Assembly (NCBI RefSeq): GCF_001662485.1
Contig: NZ_JMTM01000017.1
Coordinates: 62,001 to 126,000 of the forward strand
Direction: 5' to 3'
Length of the DNA: 64,000 nt
Source: Flavobacterium succinicans
Lineage (GTDB): Bacteria > Bacteroidota > Bacteroidia > Flavobacteriales > Flavobacteriaceae
Under the pieces are notes generated by a model, which saw nothing but the letters and a program-made list of their open reading frames with translations, did no database searches and had not been told where the DNA came from. Both the position numbers and the translations under genes were made by a program. Of the stretch, positions 1 to 9,062 are shown piece by piece. Positions within the stretch are counted from its first letter, which is position 1. Each line of letters begins with the position of its first letter.

Positions 1-509
1 ATGCTATTATTGGGTACTTCTACTTCGGGAGTTGTGCCTTGTATTGCAGTAGTTACCGTTCCAGTTGTAGCGTCTCCTGTGCCAGAAGTTGAAGCGCTAG
101 ATTGTGAGAATTCATTGTTTTTAGGAACCTCTGGAGTAGCTGCTTGAGCATTAACAATCTGAGGATTGGTCATTTTTTGTGTGGTTACCACGTTTTCTAC
201 AGGATTTTTTACCGTTGGGAGTGCTGTTTTTTTAACAGGTTCTTCAGGTGTTAGCGGAATGATTTCGTCTAAATCTATTGGTCGAAATATAGTTTCTGGG
301 ATTTCAGGCACAGCGATGGTATTTGGGCTTAGCTTGTTAATGACCAATGCAATGCTGATGATAGTGATAATTAATACAACTCCAAGAAAAAATGCAGATA
401 CTGTGTTTTTTGTACTTTCTTGTCGTAATTGATAGGCTCCATAATTTTTGTTTTTGTCTTCAAAAACAAGATCAATCCAGCGGTTTTCGTAAATACTTAA
501 TTTTGACAT
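1..509 (-). CDS. TonB-like energy transducer, N-terminal part (runs off the left edge)
   Basis: The reading frame opens with ATG at 509 and stays open to position 1, giving 169 residues without the C-terminus. The start MSKLSIYENRWIDLVFEDKN followed by KNYGAYQLRQES matches the cytoplasmic N-terminus seen in Bacteroidota TonB-family proteins. A single membrane segment follows at about residues 38-60, then a periplasmic stretch rich in Pro, Thr, Val and Glu. TonB proteins transmit proton-motive force from ExbBD to outer membrane receptors; the C-terminal TonB domain that would prove this lies outside the window. About 200 bases separate it from the downstream end of the sigma factor gene. Confidence 0.75.
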   Translation of the reverse strand, partial: MSKLSIYENRWIDLVFEDKNKNYGAYQLRQESTKNTVSAFFLGVVLIITIISIALVINKLSPNTIAVPEIPETIFRPIDLDEIIPLTPEEPVKKTALPTVKNPVENVVTTQKMTNPQIVNAQAATPEVPKNNEFSQSSASTSGTGDATTGTVTTAIQGTTPEVEVPNNS

Positions 510-707
510 GGTGTATAGTTTTAGAGGTTAGGTAACTATAGAATCATAAGCAGTATTTTTATATTTAACAACGGCTACAAGTGTTTTGTTATTGTGTTAA
601 ATGGTAGAAATTATTTCAAGTATTTAACTTTTTAAAGATGTAATGTGTGGTAAAGTGTTGTTTTTATTGTGAAAATCAAAAAAAAGAAGTTTGGCTTCTT
701 GATGAAA

Positions 708-1259
708 TTAGCGTTTTTGTTGGATAATTTCGGCTAGTAACTTTTTAGCTCTCAGAAGTTTGATTTTTACATTACTGATGGGTTCATCAATTTTGGTGGC
801 AATTTCTTGATAACTTAATTCTTGAAAATAGCGTAATTGTATGACTTCTTGATAATGCGGTTTTAATTCTTTGATGAATTGCAACAATCGAGATAAATTT
901 TGTTCCGTAATCAATTCATCTTCCGCTGATGGAGTTGTGTCGGCAATGTTTTGTGCTTGACGGTCTTGTTCTTCGGTGATTTCTACAAAAAGATTTGATT
1001 TTTTCTTGCGCAATAAGTCAATATGAACATTTTTTGCAATGGCAATGAGCCAAGTATTGAATTGAAATTCGCTGTTGTAGGTGCTAATTTTATCGAATGC
1101 TTTAGAGAAAGTTTCGATAGTGATGTCTTCCGCATCGGTTTCGTTTTCGGTTCTTTTGAGCATAAAGCCGTAAACTTCATTCCAGTAATGATCTAGAATG
1201 AAAGTAAAGGCGATTTGATCTCCTTTTTTAGCTTTTTCAATTTTTTTGTTTATTTCCAA
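708..1259 (-). CDS. ECF-type RNA polymerase sigma factor
   Basis: This 183-residue protein has the two-domain layout of sigma-70 family ECF factors. Region 2 is at about residues 10-85, with the characteristic DAEDITIETFSKAF stretch; region 4 is at about 125-180, with the helix-turn-helix LSYQEIATKIDEPISNVKIK. It would direct core RNA polymerase to a small regulon. No anti-sigma factor gene lies next to it, so control may be transcriptional or through a distant partner. Its start overlaps the stop of the upstream glycosyltransferase by 10 bases, so the two are very likely cotranscribed and translationally coupled. Confidence 0.9.
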   Translation of the reverse strand: MEINKKIEKAKKGDQIAFTFILDHYWNEVYGFMLKRTENETDAEDITIETFSKAFDKISTYNSEFQFNTWLIAIAKNVHIDLLRKKKSNLFVEITEEQDRQAQNIADTTPSAEDELITEQNLSRLLQFIKELKPHYQEVIQLRYFQELSYQEIATKIDEPISNVKIKLLRAKKLLAEIIQQKR

Positions 1260-2356
1260 TGTACAGGTTTTGAAAAAATATTGGTAATAAAGATATTGAT
1301 TTGCATTAATAAAAGCCAGATTTCAAGTAAAGGATACCAATAGATGATGTCTTTTTCTTTTAACTTTTTGGCGCCTATTCCAAAACTTATCCAAGTAAAA
1401 AGATAGCGAAATGCGATTAAACTCCCAACGATAATCCACTGGTATTGATAAGCCAATAAAATTACGCCCACTACTAAGAATAATAATTGAGTGCAATAAA
1501 ATATTCCCAATTGAATTTGGTCACTTAGTTTGTAATGCTCTGCTGTGGCAATATGTCTTCTTTTTTGGTTGAACCACTCCTTGTATGTTTTTTTAGGTTC
1601 AGAATACGTAAAGCTTTCTGGTGTGATGGCAATAGTAGTATTCTCAGAATTCGCTGCTTGATTGATAAATAAATCATCGTCGCCAGAGCGTACTTGTATG
1701 TGGTCAATAAATCCGTTTACGTCAAAAAAAACTTCTTTTTTGTAGGCTAAATTGCGGCCAACACCCATGTATGGCTTTCCTATTTTGGCCCAAGAAAAAT
1801 ATTGAATAGCTGTTAAAACCGTTTCATATCTAATGATTTTATTCAAAAATGAATTGGCGATTTTAGTATAACCTCCATAGCCTAACACAATTTTTTTGTC
1901 TCGGTCAAAATGAGCGGACATATTGGTAATCCAGTCTTTGGTAAGTGGGAAGCAATCTGCATCGGTGAATAACAAATGCTCATGCTTTGCGGCTTTAATC
2001 CCTAAGGTTAATGCGTATTTTTTATTGCCCCAAAAGGCTTCGTTATTTTTTACTTTTACTAATCGAATGTTTGGGTATTGTTGTTCAAAGGCTTCGAAAA
2101 CCTCTAATGTTTCGTCGCTCGAGGCATCGTCAATTAGCACTAATTCAAAGGTAGGGTAGTCTTGTTGCGCAAGAATTGGAATGTATTGTTTAACGTTTTC
2201 TTCTTCGTTTTTGGCACAAACAATAACCGAAATAGGGAGGTTTTTAGCCTTAATTGCTTCGGGTTTTGCAAAAGAAAATTTTCTAAAAACGCCAATATAA
2301 TAAACGAATTGAATTAGAATAAGGACGATAAAAAAGTAGAGTAGATATAAAAACAT
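1250..2356 (-). CDS. Family 2 glycosyltransferase, membrane-bound
   Basis: A 368-residue protein with an N-terminal membrane segment (about residues 1-22), a GT-A catalytic domain and two or three C-terminal membrane segments. Nucleotide-sugar binding is indicated by ISVIVCAKNEEENV, the DDASSDETL motif and the DxD-like TDADCFP; the acceptor-side motif GDDDLFINQ lies near residue 235. It probably moves a sugar from a nucleotide donor onto a lipid or glycan at the inner membrane; the substrate cannot be read from sequence. I chose ATG at 2356, which begins directly with the membrane segment, over an in-frame TTG 33 bases upstream. Its 3' end overlaps the sigma factor gene. Confidence 0.88.
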   Translation of the reverse strand: MFLYLLYFFIVLILIQFVYYIGVFRKFSFAKPEAIKAKNLPISVIVCAKNEEENVKQYIPILAQQDYPTFELVLIDDASSDETLEVFEAFEQQYPNIRLVKVKNNEAFWGNKKYALTLGIKAAKHEHLLFTDADCFPLTKDWITNMSAHFDRDKKIVLGYGGYTKIANSFLNKIIRYETVLTAIQYFSWAKIGKPYMGVGRNLAYKKEVFFDVNGFIDHIQVRSGDDDLFINQAANSENTTIAITPESFTYSEPKKTYKEWFNQKRRHIATAEHYKLSDQIQLGIFYCTQLLFLVVGVILLAYQYQWIIVGSLIAFRYLFTWISFGIGAKKLKEKDIIYWYPLLEIWLLLMQINIFITNIFSKPVHWK

Positions 2357-2429
2357 TGTGCTAATTGGTTTCTGATAAAATGGCTGCAAAGTTAATTATC
2401 AATTGTAAACTTTCCATGCAAACGGTGAT

Positions 2430-3044
2430 TTACTTTCTTAATTTTTTCATTTCTTCTGCAACGGCAATAGCTGAAGGAGATTGTGTTTTTTCTAATTCTT
2501 GAATTATGTTTTTGTAATTGTGGTCGTCCCGATTTTGTGACATTTTTTGTGTCGCTTCAATTTGAGTGATTTCGATTTCAAAACCAATTACGCCCTTGGC
2601 TTGTCGCATCGTAGCTTTGGATAATTCGCTAACTTTTACTGGACAAGCTGAGGTTTGTTCGTATTTGTCTACCAATTTTGTTAGAGAATCAATTACAGCT
2701 TCTCCGTGAATGATTTTCACTTTTCCGTATACGTGAACGGCGGTGTAATTCCAAGTGGGGACGTTTTCGTGGTCGTACCAAGAAGACGAAATGTAAGCGT
2801 GCGGCCCCGTAAAAACAGCTAAAACTTCGGTGTTATCTTCAAAAGCGATGCCTTGAGGGTTTTCTTTGGAAAGATGACCGTGCAAAATTTCTTTACCTTC
2901 GCTATTATAATCCAATTCCATTGGGATATGGGTAGCCCACAATTTTCCGTTGGTTTGATTGATGAGTATGCCAAAAGCGTTTTCTTTAAGAAAACTACGA
3001 ATCTGAGCTGGATTTTCGAGTTGATAAATATCGGGTGTGTACAT
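2430..3044 (-). CDS. PaiB-like FMN-binding family protein
   Basis: A 204-residue protein resembling the PaiB/FMN-binding split-barrel family. The N-terminus MYTPDIYQLEN and the stretch FGILINQTNGKLWATHIPME are typical, as are GPHAYISSSWY and VPTWNYTAVHVYGKV. Bacillus PaiB was described as a negative regulator of sporulation and protease genes, but related proteins are better seen as flavin- or heme-binding barrel proteins; the function here is inferred. ATG at 3044 is chosen over an upstream in-frame TTG because homologues begin MYTP. A palindromic repeat lies between it and murB upstream. Confidence 0.85.
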   Translation of the reverse strand: MYTPDIYQLENPAQIRSFLKENAFGILINQTNGKLWATHIPMELDYNSEGKEILHGHLSKENPQGIAFEDNTEVLAVFTGPHAYISSSWYDHENVPTWNYTAVHVYGKVKIIHGEAVIDSLTKLVDKYEQTSACPVKVSELSKATMRQAKGVIGFEIEITQIEATQKMSQNRDDHNYKNIIQELEKTQSPSAIAVAEEMKKLRK

Positions 3045-3094
3045 TGATTTTTTACGTTTTTTGGATGATTGCAAAAATGCCTTTTGTGGCTCGC

Positions 3095-3199
3095 TAGCCC
3101 CGATTGCAGCGAAAATCCTTTTGTGCCGGGGTTCGGCACAAAAGATTGTAGCGGAAAGTGGGAACCTTGTTTCTGAAAAGCCTATTGTTTTGCTCCTAA
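3095..3199 (-). repeat. Palindromic 3'-UTR repeat, copy A (after murB)
   Basis: One of four dispersed copies. Read on the minus strand it starts TTAGGAGC, overlapping the TAG stop of murB, and ends CGGGGCTA. In the middle is a hairpin whose arms read TTTTGTGCCG and CGGCACAAAA around AACCC. The flanks share the CCCGCTTTCCGCTACAATC-type left side and the GGATTTTCGCTGCAATCGG right side with the copies at 9949, 15629 and 42359. Unlike a simple terminator, the conserved part extends about 50 bases to each side of the hairpin. Confidence 0.8.
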
Positions 3200-4209
3200 A
3201 TGATATTCACCTCGGCCTCGATGTGGATGCCAAAGGTGTTGAAAATAGTTTCTTGGATGTTTTTGGAGACTGCCACGATTTCTTGCCCCGTTGCGTTGCC
3301 ATAATTGACCAGCACTAGCGCTTGATTTTTATGAATTCCGGCGTCACCAAAGCGTTTGCCTTTGAAGCCCGCTTGCTCGATAAGCCAACCTGCAGGCACT
3401 TTGACCTCGGTAGGAGAGACCTCGAAGAAGCGCATTTCGGGGAATTTTTTATGAATGCTTTCGAAATCGGCTTTTGGAAGTATTGGGTTTTTGAAGAAGC
3501 TACCACTATTGCCTAATTCTTTTGGGTCGGGTAATTTGCTTTGTCGGATGGCGATTACGGCGTTGCTCACGTCTTTTAGCGTGGGTTGTGTAATGCCTTT
3601 TTTTGCTAATTCTCCGGTAATATCGCCGTAAGAGATGTTGATGTGGTGATTTCTTTTGGTTAATTTGAAAATCACGCTGGTGATTACGAATTGGCCTTTG
3701 ACTTCGTTTTTGAAAATGCTTTCGCGGTATCCAAAATGGCAATCGGCATTGGTGAAATTTTTGATTTCTTGAGTGGCTATGTGCATCGCTTGGCACGAAA
3801 CAAAAGTATCCTTGATTTCGGTGCCATAAGCGCCAATGTTTTGAACGGGAGTGGTGCCTACATTTCCGGGAATGAGCGACATATTTTCCAATCCACCAAA
3901 ATCTTGCTCGATGGTCCAAAGCACGAACTCGTGCCAGTTTTCGCCAGCTTGGGCTTCGACCCAAACAAAATTGTCATTGGCATCGATTATCTTTTTTCCT
4001 TTCAAATCGATGTGGATGACCAAGGCGTCAACGTCTTGGGTTAACAGCATATTGCTGCCTCCTCCTAAAATGAATTTTTTTTCGTTGGGATGTGTTGCAA
4101 GTACTTCTTGCAATTCTTCTGGAGAGTGAACGGCAACGAATTGTTTGGCTTTGGCTTCAATGCCAAAGGTGTTGTATTTTTTTAATGAAAAATTTTCGAG
4201 GATTTCCAT
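3196..4209 (-). CDS. murB: UDP-N-acetylenolpyruvoylglucosamine reductase
   Basis: MurB reduces UDP-GlcNAc-enolpyruvate to UDP-MurNAc with NADPH and FAD, the second committed step of peptidoglycan precursor synthesis, in the cytoplasm. At 337 residues it is a type I enzyme. The FAD-binding motif ILGGGSNMLL is at about residues 47-56, followed by LIPGNVGTTPVQNIGAYG. The catalytic motifs are GYRESIF, the serine in NSGSFFKNP that protonates the product, and the glutamate in HIEAEV at the C-terminus. All expected residues are present. The gene stands between a DUF2461 gene upstream and a PaiB-like gene downstream, with a repeat at its 3' end. Confidence 0.97.
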   Translation of the reverse strand: MEILENFSLKKYNTFGIEAKAKQFVAVHSPEELQEVLATHPNEKKFILGGGSNMLLTQDVDALVIHIDLKGKKIIDANDNFVWVEAQAGENWHEFVLWTIEQDFGGLENMSLIPGNVGTTPVQNIGAYGTEIKDTFVSCQAMHIATQEIKNFTNADCHFGYRESIFKNEVKGQFVITSVIFKLTKRNHHINISYGDITGELAKKGITQPTLKDVSNAVIAIRQSKLPDPKELGNSGSFFKNPILPKADFESIHKKFPEMRFFEVSPTEVKVPAGWLIEQAGFKGKRFGDAGIHKNQALVLVNYGNATGQEIVAVSKNIQETIFNTFGIHIEAEVNII

Positions 4210-4240
4210 AAGGATAATTATTTTGTCTGTTGCAAACAGG

Positions 4241-4912
4241 TTATTCTATTTCTAAGGCTCTGTTGAGGAATTCGTTTAGCGGTCGCAAAGCAATCATTTT
4301 TTGGACCATTAACGGAATGAAATCTTTGTGTGTCAAAAGTTCAGGCTTGAAGTTTTCTGTGGCGGTATAGCTTTTTAACTTTAAAAACTCAATCGCCGGA
4401 TTGTCTTTTTCGTAGCCTCTTGGCGGATTTTTTAACGTTGAATTTTCGTCACGATTCAGTGCTTTGTAATTAGATACGAAATCTTTGTCGCTAGTTATAG
4501 CTACCAAATCGTCATAAAAAAAGTTGATTTCTTTTCTAATTTTCTGAATTTGTTCGGGTTGCGGACAATACATTCCGCCGCCAACAAAAGGATTTTCGGC
4601 ATCGATTTGTAAATAATATCCAGCCGCTTCAGCATTTTTGGCACCAGTAGAAAGCCAAATGCCCAAATGGGTTTTATATGGTGATTTATCTTTTGAAAAA
4701 CGAATATCGCGATTGATTCTGAATACACAGTTTTTTACTTCTAAAAGTTCTAAAGCTGGATCTAAAGGCTTCATACTATCCAGGAAATCAGCGGTTAATT
4801 GATAGTATTCTTTTTTTACCACTTCGTATCGTTTTTTGTTGTCTAAAAACCACTCTCTGTTGTTGTTGGTTTTTAAATCTTTCAAGAATTGTATCGTGCT
4901 TTCCGAAACCAT
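4241..4912 (-). CDS. DUF2461 family protein
   Basis: A 223-residue protein of the DUF2461 (TIGR02453) family. The N-terminal signature TIQFLKDLKTNNNREWFLDN, the conserved FRINRDIRFSKDKSPYKTHL block (about residues 63-82) and the GGGMYCPQPEQIQKIRKEI block are all visible. No biochemical function is established for the family and no enzyme motif is evident. It has no signal peptide or membrane segment, so it should be cytoplasmic. It starts only three bases after the stop of the rhodanese-thioredoxin gene and is probably cotranscribed with it and with murB. Confidence 0.88.
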   Translation of the reverse strand: MVSESTIQFLKDLKTNNNREWFLDNKKRYEVVKKEYYQLTADFLDSMKPLDPALELLEVKNCVFRINRDIRFSKDKSPYKTHLGIWLSTGAKNAEAAGYYLQIDAENPFVGGGMYCPQPEQIQKIRKEINFFYDDLVAITSDKDFVSNYKALNRDENSTLKNPPRGYEKDNPAIEFLKLKSYTATENFKPELLTHKDFIPLMVQKMIALRPLNEFLNRALEIE

Positions 4913-4915
4913 AAC

Positions 4916-5614
4916 TTATAGTATTTGTTTTTTCAAATCTTCTTCGCTTACAAAACCGTTACTTTTCCATTTTAGGTTTTTGTTTTCATATAAAAGTAGG
5001 GTTGGAAGTTCTTCTACTTTTAATTCTTTCATAATCGTTTTGTTTTCATCGGCGTTCAAACGAACAATAACCACTTTGTCGTTATTTTCTTTTTGCATTT
5101 TTAAAATGTACGGTTCCATTTTTTTGCAAGGCGCACACCAAGGCGCGAAGAAATTGATTAGTACTTTTTTGTCTGAGTTCAAAAGTGCTTCAAATTGTTG
5201 TTTGTTGATTCCGATACGTTTCTCGCTTGGTTTTGAAAGTCCAGCTGCTTCCCATTTTAGAATGCCGCCTTTTAGGTCATAAATGGTTGTAAATCCCATT
5301 TCTGCTAATTTTTCGGCAGCTTTTTGACTACGACTTCCTGCTTTGCAGTACACAAAAACCGGTTTTGTTTTGTCTAATGTTGTAGCATTTGTGGCAAAAT
5401 CAGCATTGAGCCAATTTATATTTTGGGCATTTTCTATATGGTCGCCTGCAAATTCTTGAGGCGTTCTTACGTCAAGTATTTGTGCATTTGGGATATTTTT
5501 TATTTTTTCTGCAAAAGCTGGGGCTTCTAGTAATTCTATATTCTTTGAGGTTTGTGCTTGGCACGAGCTAAGGATTATACACAGGTAAATAAAAGTTATA
5601 AAAAAGGGCTTCAT
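4916..5614 (-). CDS. Rhodanese-thioredoxin fusion lipoprotein
   Basis: A 232-residue exported protein. The N-terminus has a lipoprotein signal with lipobox ILSSC (Cys about residue 18). A rhodanese domain follows (about 30-125) with the active-site loop VYCKAGSRSQKA, then a thioredoxin domain (about 135-232) with the redox motif WCAPC and the cis-proline region EELPTLLLYE. The combination suggests sulfur or disulfide handling in the periplasm, either passing sulfane sulfur to the thioredoxin or reducing persulfides; the true substrate is unknown. Both active sites look intact. A DUF2461 gene follows after three bases. Confidence 0.88.
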   Translation of the reverse strand: MKPFFITFIYLCIILSSCQAQTSKNIELLEAPAFAEKIKNIPNAQILDVRTPQEFAGDHIENAQNINWLNADFATNATTLDKTKPVFVYCKAGSRSQKAAEKLAEMGFTTIYDLKGGILKWEAAGLSKPSEKRIGINKQQFEALLNSDKKVLINFFAPWCAPCKKMEPYILKMQKENNDKVVIVRLNADENKTIMKELKVEELPTLLLYENKNLKWKSNGFVSEEDLKKQIL

Positions 5615-5642
5615 TTTTTTTAATTTTTTAAGGTAAATAAAA

Positions 5643-7772
5643 TTACGGTTTATTTTGTAGTTGGTTATATAGTTTTTGATAAAGTTCCTCTTTATTAATT
5701 GGTTTTATTAGAATTTCATCAAAGCCAAAGCTATTTATCTCTACAGTATCAAGATAGGTGTCTCCAGATAAAGCAATTATTGGTTTGTTTTTGTTCTGAT
5801 TTGTTAATGCTTTAATCTCTTTTGCTAAATCTATACCGGAGTAATCAAAAATCTGAATGTCAGTCAATATTAGGTCTACAATGTTATGTTTTAGGTATTC
5901 TTTTGCTTCTGGTCCTCTGCCAAAAGTTACAATTTCAAAGCCTATATTGGTCATTAATTTTTTTACAATTTGAATAATTACAGGGTCGTCATCAACAATT
6001 ACTGCTTTAATAGTGCTGTTTTTGGTTTGATTTTTCAATTTTGTCTCAAATGTTTCTTGATTTTCGTTTGGTTTATCAAGAAAGAGAGTAAATGAAATTT
6101 CTGTTCCAATTCCTATTTTACTTTTGATATCAATATTTCCATTGTATAAGTCGACAATACTCTTGCAAAGATTGAGTCCTAGTCCCGCGCCATAGCTCAT
6201 TTGTTTTTGATGACTTTTACTTTGGTAAAACTTATTAAATACTTTTTTCAAGTCCTCTTCTGGAATTCCGATCCCTGTGTCTATGACTGAAACATCAAGT
6301 TGGTAGTTATTTATTTGTTTGTTCAAATCAACATTTACGGTTATTGTTCCTTTGTTGGTGAACTTTATTGCATTGATGATAGTGTTGTAAAAAAGCTGAT
6401 GAATTTTAATATTATCTGCCCAAACAAGCGTGTCGACATTCTTGTTGATATTACTAACAATTGTGATGTTTTTAGTTTCAGAAATGGTTTGTAGTGTATC
6501 CAATAACGGGATTATTTCTTTTTTTAAATTCACGTTAGTATTGAATAATTTAAGTTTAGCGTTTTCGTTTTTTAAGAAATCTAAAATCTGATTTACAGTA
6601 TTTTGTAGTGAATTTGAGGTGAAATAAAGTGAATTAATATCCTTTGTTAACTCGGCATTTGAGTTTTGATTTTTAATTTTTTCAGAGTATTTCGAAATGA
6701 TGTTCAATGGAGCTCTCATTTCATGTGATAACATTCCGATGAGTTGGTTTTTTAAATCAAGATTTTTCTCTGCAGTAGCTTTTGCTTTTTCCAATTTGCT
6801 TTCATTTATATAGGTATAAATGGTGTAAAGAATCAAAATTACTGTTGCACCACTCATTAAAATAAGTAGATAAAAAATACTTTTTTTATGCCTAATATTT
6901 TCGTTACTATAGTCTTGTATCGCTTGATTAAATTTATTTCGGCTAGCTTCTTGAGCCGATTTTGAATAGGCTAGTATAAGTTTTTGGCTTTTATTTTGAA
7001 TGTTTTTATTGATGAGTAATAATTCTTGGTCTTTGTTTTTTAATGAATTGTAAGTGGCTTTTATTCTGTTAAAATTGTTTAAATAGTATTTCTCCGTAAG
7101 TACAAAAGTATTTCGGAGTTGATCTTCAAATGTGCCTGATTTTTCCTTGTTATTAAAAACCATTTTTATAATGGATTGCACTTCTTGTTTGTCCACATCG
7201 GACTTTCCTTTTAGTGCGTTTCCAATTCTTCCAAAAAAAGATTTTTTCTTGGTTTCTGTTACTTTTCTGATGGTGTCATAAGTGATTGAGCTTAAGATTT
7301 TTTCGTAATTGAATTTTTTTATGGATAAATCTGGGTTGATATTACTTTTATCTTTATCATATTTCTGATTGATGAGTGTTTCTAATTGATTCTTCAGAGA
7401 GACCACTTCTAATTCAATTTGTTTTTTATTGTTTATGACAACCGAAAAATCTTTGTTAGTTTTATTTAAATAGTTTAAACTATCCAAATACACCGTCATG
7501 CTATCCAATGAGAGTTGGTATTTTTTCAAAGAAATAGGTTTGTGATATTGTATGTATTCATTAAAATGGTTTCCCGCTTCAAGATAATTTTTTGTAGCTA
7601 GGTTTGAAAAAACCAAAGATTTATTAGGTTTTAATAAAGAATAGGCGTTTTGATTGATGTTGTCTTGTAAATAGTTGTCAGAACTCCATATTTTGTAAAT
7701 AAAAAACTGTGTCAAAAGTGTTAATAGAAAAAGAAGAAGTAAGCCTAATTTTTTTATTGTAATGTTATTCAT
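5643..7772 (-). CDS. Hybrid sensor histidine kinase with C-terminal receiver
   Basis: A 709-residue membrane kinase. Membrane segments lie at about residues 9-28 and 299-320 and enclose a long, Lys/Asn-rich periplasmic sensor with coiled-coil character and no recognised fold. HisKA follows, with the phospho-accepting His at 350 (SHEMRAPLN). The ATPase domain shows INAIKFTNKGT, DTGIGIPEEDL and GAGLGLNLCKSIV. A receiver domain completes the protein (from about 580, VIVDDDPVIIQ, with acceptor Asp in LILTDIQIFDYSG). No separate output regulator is adjacent, so phosphate probably goes to an unlinked phosphotransfer partner. The signal sensed is unknown. recF lies nine bases upstream. Confidence 0.93.
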   Translation of the reverse strand: MNNITIKKLGLLLLFLLTLLTQFFIYKIWSSDNYLQDNINQNAYSLLKPNKSLVFSNLATKNYLEAGNHFNEYIQYHKPISLKKYQLSLDSMTVYLDSLNYLNKTNKDFSVVINNKKQIELEVVSLKNQLETLINQKYDKDKSNINPDLSIKKFNYEKILSSITYDTIRKVTETKKKSFFGRIGNALKGKSDVDKQEVQSIIKMVFNNKEKSGTFEDQLRNTFVLTEKYYLNNFNRIKATYNSLKNKDQELLLINKNIQNKSQKLILAYSKSAQEASRNKFNQAIQDYSNENIRHKKSIFYLLILMSGATVILILYTIYTYINESKLEKAKATAEKNLDLKNQLIGMLSHEMRAPLNIISKYSEKIKNQNSNAELTKDINSLYFTSNSLQNTVNQILDFLKNENAKLKLFNTNVNLKKEIIPLLDTLQTISETKNITIVSNINKNVDTLVWADNIKIHQLFYNTIINAIKFTNKGTITVNVDLNKQINNYQLDVSVIDTGIGIPEEDLKKVFNKFYQSKSHQKQMSYGAGLGLNLCKSIVDLYNGNIDIKSKIGIGTEISFTLFLDKPNENQETFETKLKNQTKNSTIKAVIVDDDPVIIQIVKKLMTNIGFEIVTFGRGPEAKEYLKHNIVDLILTDIQIFDYSGIDLAKEIKALTNQNKNKPIIALSGDTYLDTVEINSFGFDEILIKPINKEELYQKLYNQLQNKP

Positions 7773-7781
7773 ATGTTTTAA

Positions 7782-8861
7782 TTATAGTTTAATTACTGAA
7801 TAGCTTTGGTAGGTGGATTGAATAATCGCTTCGGTCCGCTCAGGATGCGTGTCCGAAATAAAGAGTTGTCCAAATGAATCGTCTTTAACCATTTCAACAA
7901 TTTTAGCTACCCGAAATTCATCCAATTTGTCAAAAATATCATCAAAAAGTAAGATAGGTTTTACACCGCTTTGTTGTTTTAAAAAATCAAATTGGGCGAG
8001 TTTAAGTGCAATCAAAAATGATTTTTGTTGCCCTTGAGAACCAAATTTTTTGATAGGAAACGAATCAATTTCAAACGATAAATCGTCTTTGTGAATACCA
8101 ACGCTGGTGTATTGCAAGGCTCGGTCTTTGGCTAAATTTTCATTTAGTAAGTTCAAAAGAGAGTTCTCATAAAGATGGCTCTCGTAAACCAATTGTACTT
8201 TCTCTGCATTTCCAGTAATCGCTTGATGGTGTTTGTTGAAGATTGGCAAAAAAGCAGCAATAAACGCTTTTCTTTTTTCGAAAAGCAACGAAGCAAAACC
8301 ATCCAATTGCTCGTTGTAAATAGATAATGTATCGTTGTCAAAAACATGATTCAAAGCAAAATATTTCAACAAAGCATTGCGTTGATTGATGGTTTTTTGA
8401 TATTGAATTAATTGTTGCAAGTAATTCGCGTCCAATTGCGAAATCACGCTGTCCATAAATTTTCTTCGGGTTTCACTTCCTTCAATAATAAGGTCGCGAT
8501 CGGCGGGCGAAATAATTACTAACGGAATGAAACCAATATGTTCTGAGAATTTATCGTAAGCTTTGCCATTTCTTTTTAAGATTTTTTTTTGTCCTTTTTT
8601 GATGCTGCAAACGATTTGCTCTGTGCGATCATTTTTTTCAAATAAGGCATCAATTACAAAAAAATCCTCGCCATGTTTGATGTTCTGAACAGCCAGCGGA
8701 TTGAAATAACTTTTGCCGTAAGCCAAATGATAGATAGCATCAAGGACGTTTGTTTTCCCAATTCCATTTTTGCCAACAAAGCAATTAATCTTGTGATCAA
8801 ACTCAAAATCAGCTTCGGCAAAATTTTTATAATTGAATAAAGAAATTTTTTTTAGATACAT
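7782..8861 (-). CDS. recF: DNA replication and repair protein RecF
   Basis: RecF binds gapped DNA and, with RecO and RecR, loads RecA during gap repair. This 359-residue protein has the normal family length. Walker A is [13 protein letters not shown] (about residues 30-42), the ABC-type signature region is [16 protein letters not shown], and Walker B is [12 protein letters not shown]. The N-terminal [14 protein letters not shown] matches the family start. It is divergent from the TPR gene across about 200 bases that should hold both promoters. The hybrid kinase gene follows closely downstream. Confidence 0.97.
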   Translation of the reverse strand: MYLKKISLFNYKNFAEADFEFDHKINCFVGKNGIGKTNVLDAIYHLAYGKSYFNPLAVQNIKHGEDFFVIDALFEKNDRTEQIVCSIKKGQKKILKRNGKAYDKFSEHIGFIPLVIISPADRDLIIEGSETRRKFMDSVISQLDANYLQQLIQYQKTINQRNALLKYFALNHVFDNDTLSIYNEQLDGFASLLFEKRKAFIAAFLPIFNKHHQAITGNAEKVQLVYESHLYENSLLNLLNENLAKDRALQYTSVGIHKDDLSFEIDSFPIKKFGSQGQQKSFLIALKLAQFDFLKQQSGVKPILLFDDIFDKLDEFRVAKIVEMVKDDSFGQLFISDTHPERTEAIIQSTYQSYSVIKL

Positions 8862-9032
8862 GGGTTAAGTGTCTCGTTTTTTGGCATAAATTTCCATTAT
8901 GAGGGCGAGTTTTTGAGGGTGCAAATTTATCTAAAATTATTGAGATAAAACGCTTTTCGATAATTGAAACAATAAAATGTAAGATACTGAATATAAAATT
9001 CATTTTTTTTGTGTGGGTTTCAATAAAAATTT

Positions 9033-9040
9033 TATTTTTG
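9033..9040 (+). promoter_or_regulatory. Bacteroidota-type -7 element (TATTTTTG) for the TPR gene
   Basis: The octamer fits TAnnTTTG, the -7 consensus of the Bacteroidota housekeeping sigma factor, and stands 23 bases before the ATG at 9063. No strong -33 element is obvious. Confidence 0.55.
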
Positions 9041-9062
9041 CGGCACACTAAATTAATTTTAA

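Noticed and set aside
2357..2389. TTG-started 11-residue extension of the glycosyltransferase
   Set aside because: The ATG at 2356 begins directly with the expected membrane helix; the extension has no support.
3322..4129. Several long open frames antisense or out of frame within murB
   Set aside because: They lack family similarity and coding-like composition, and murB explains the region fully.
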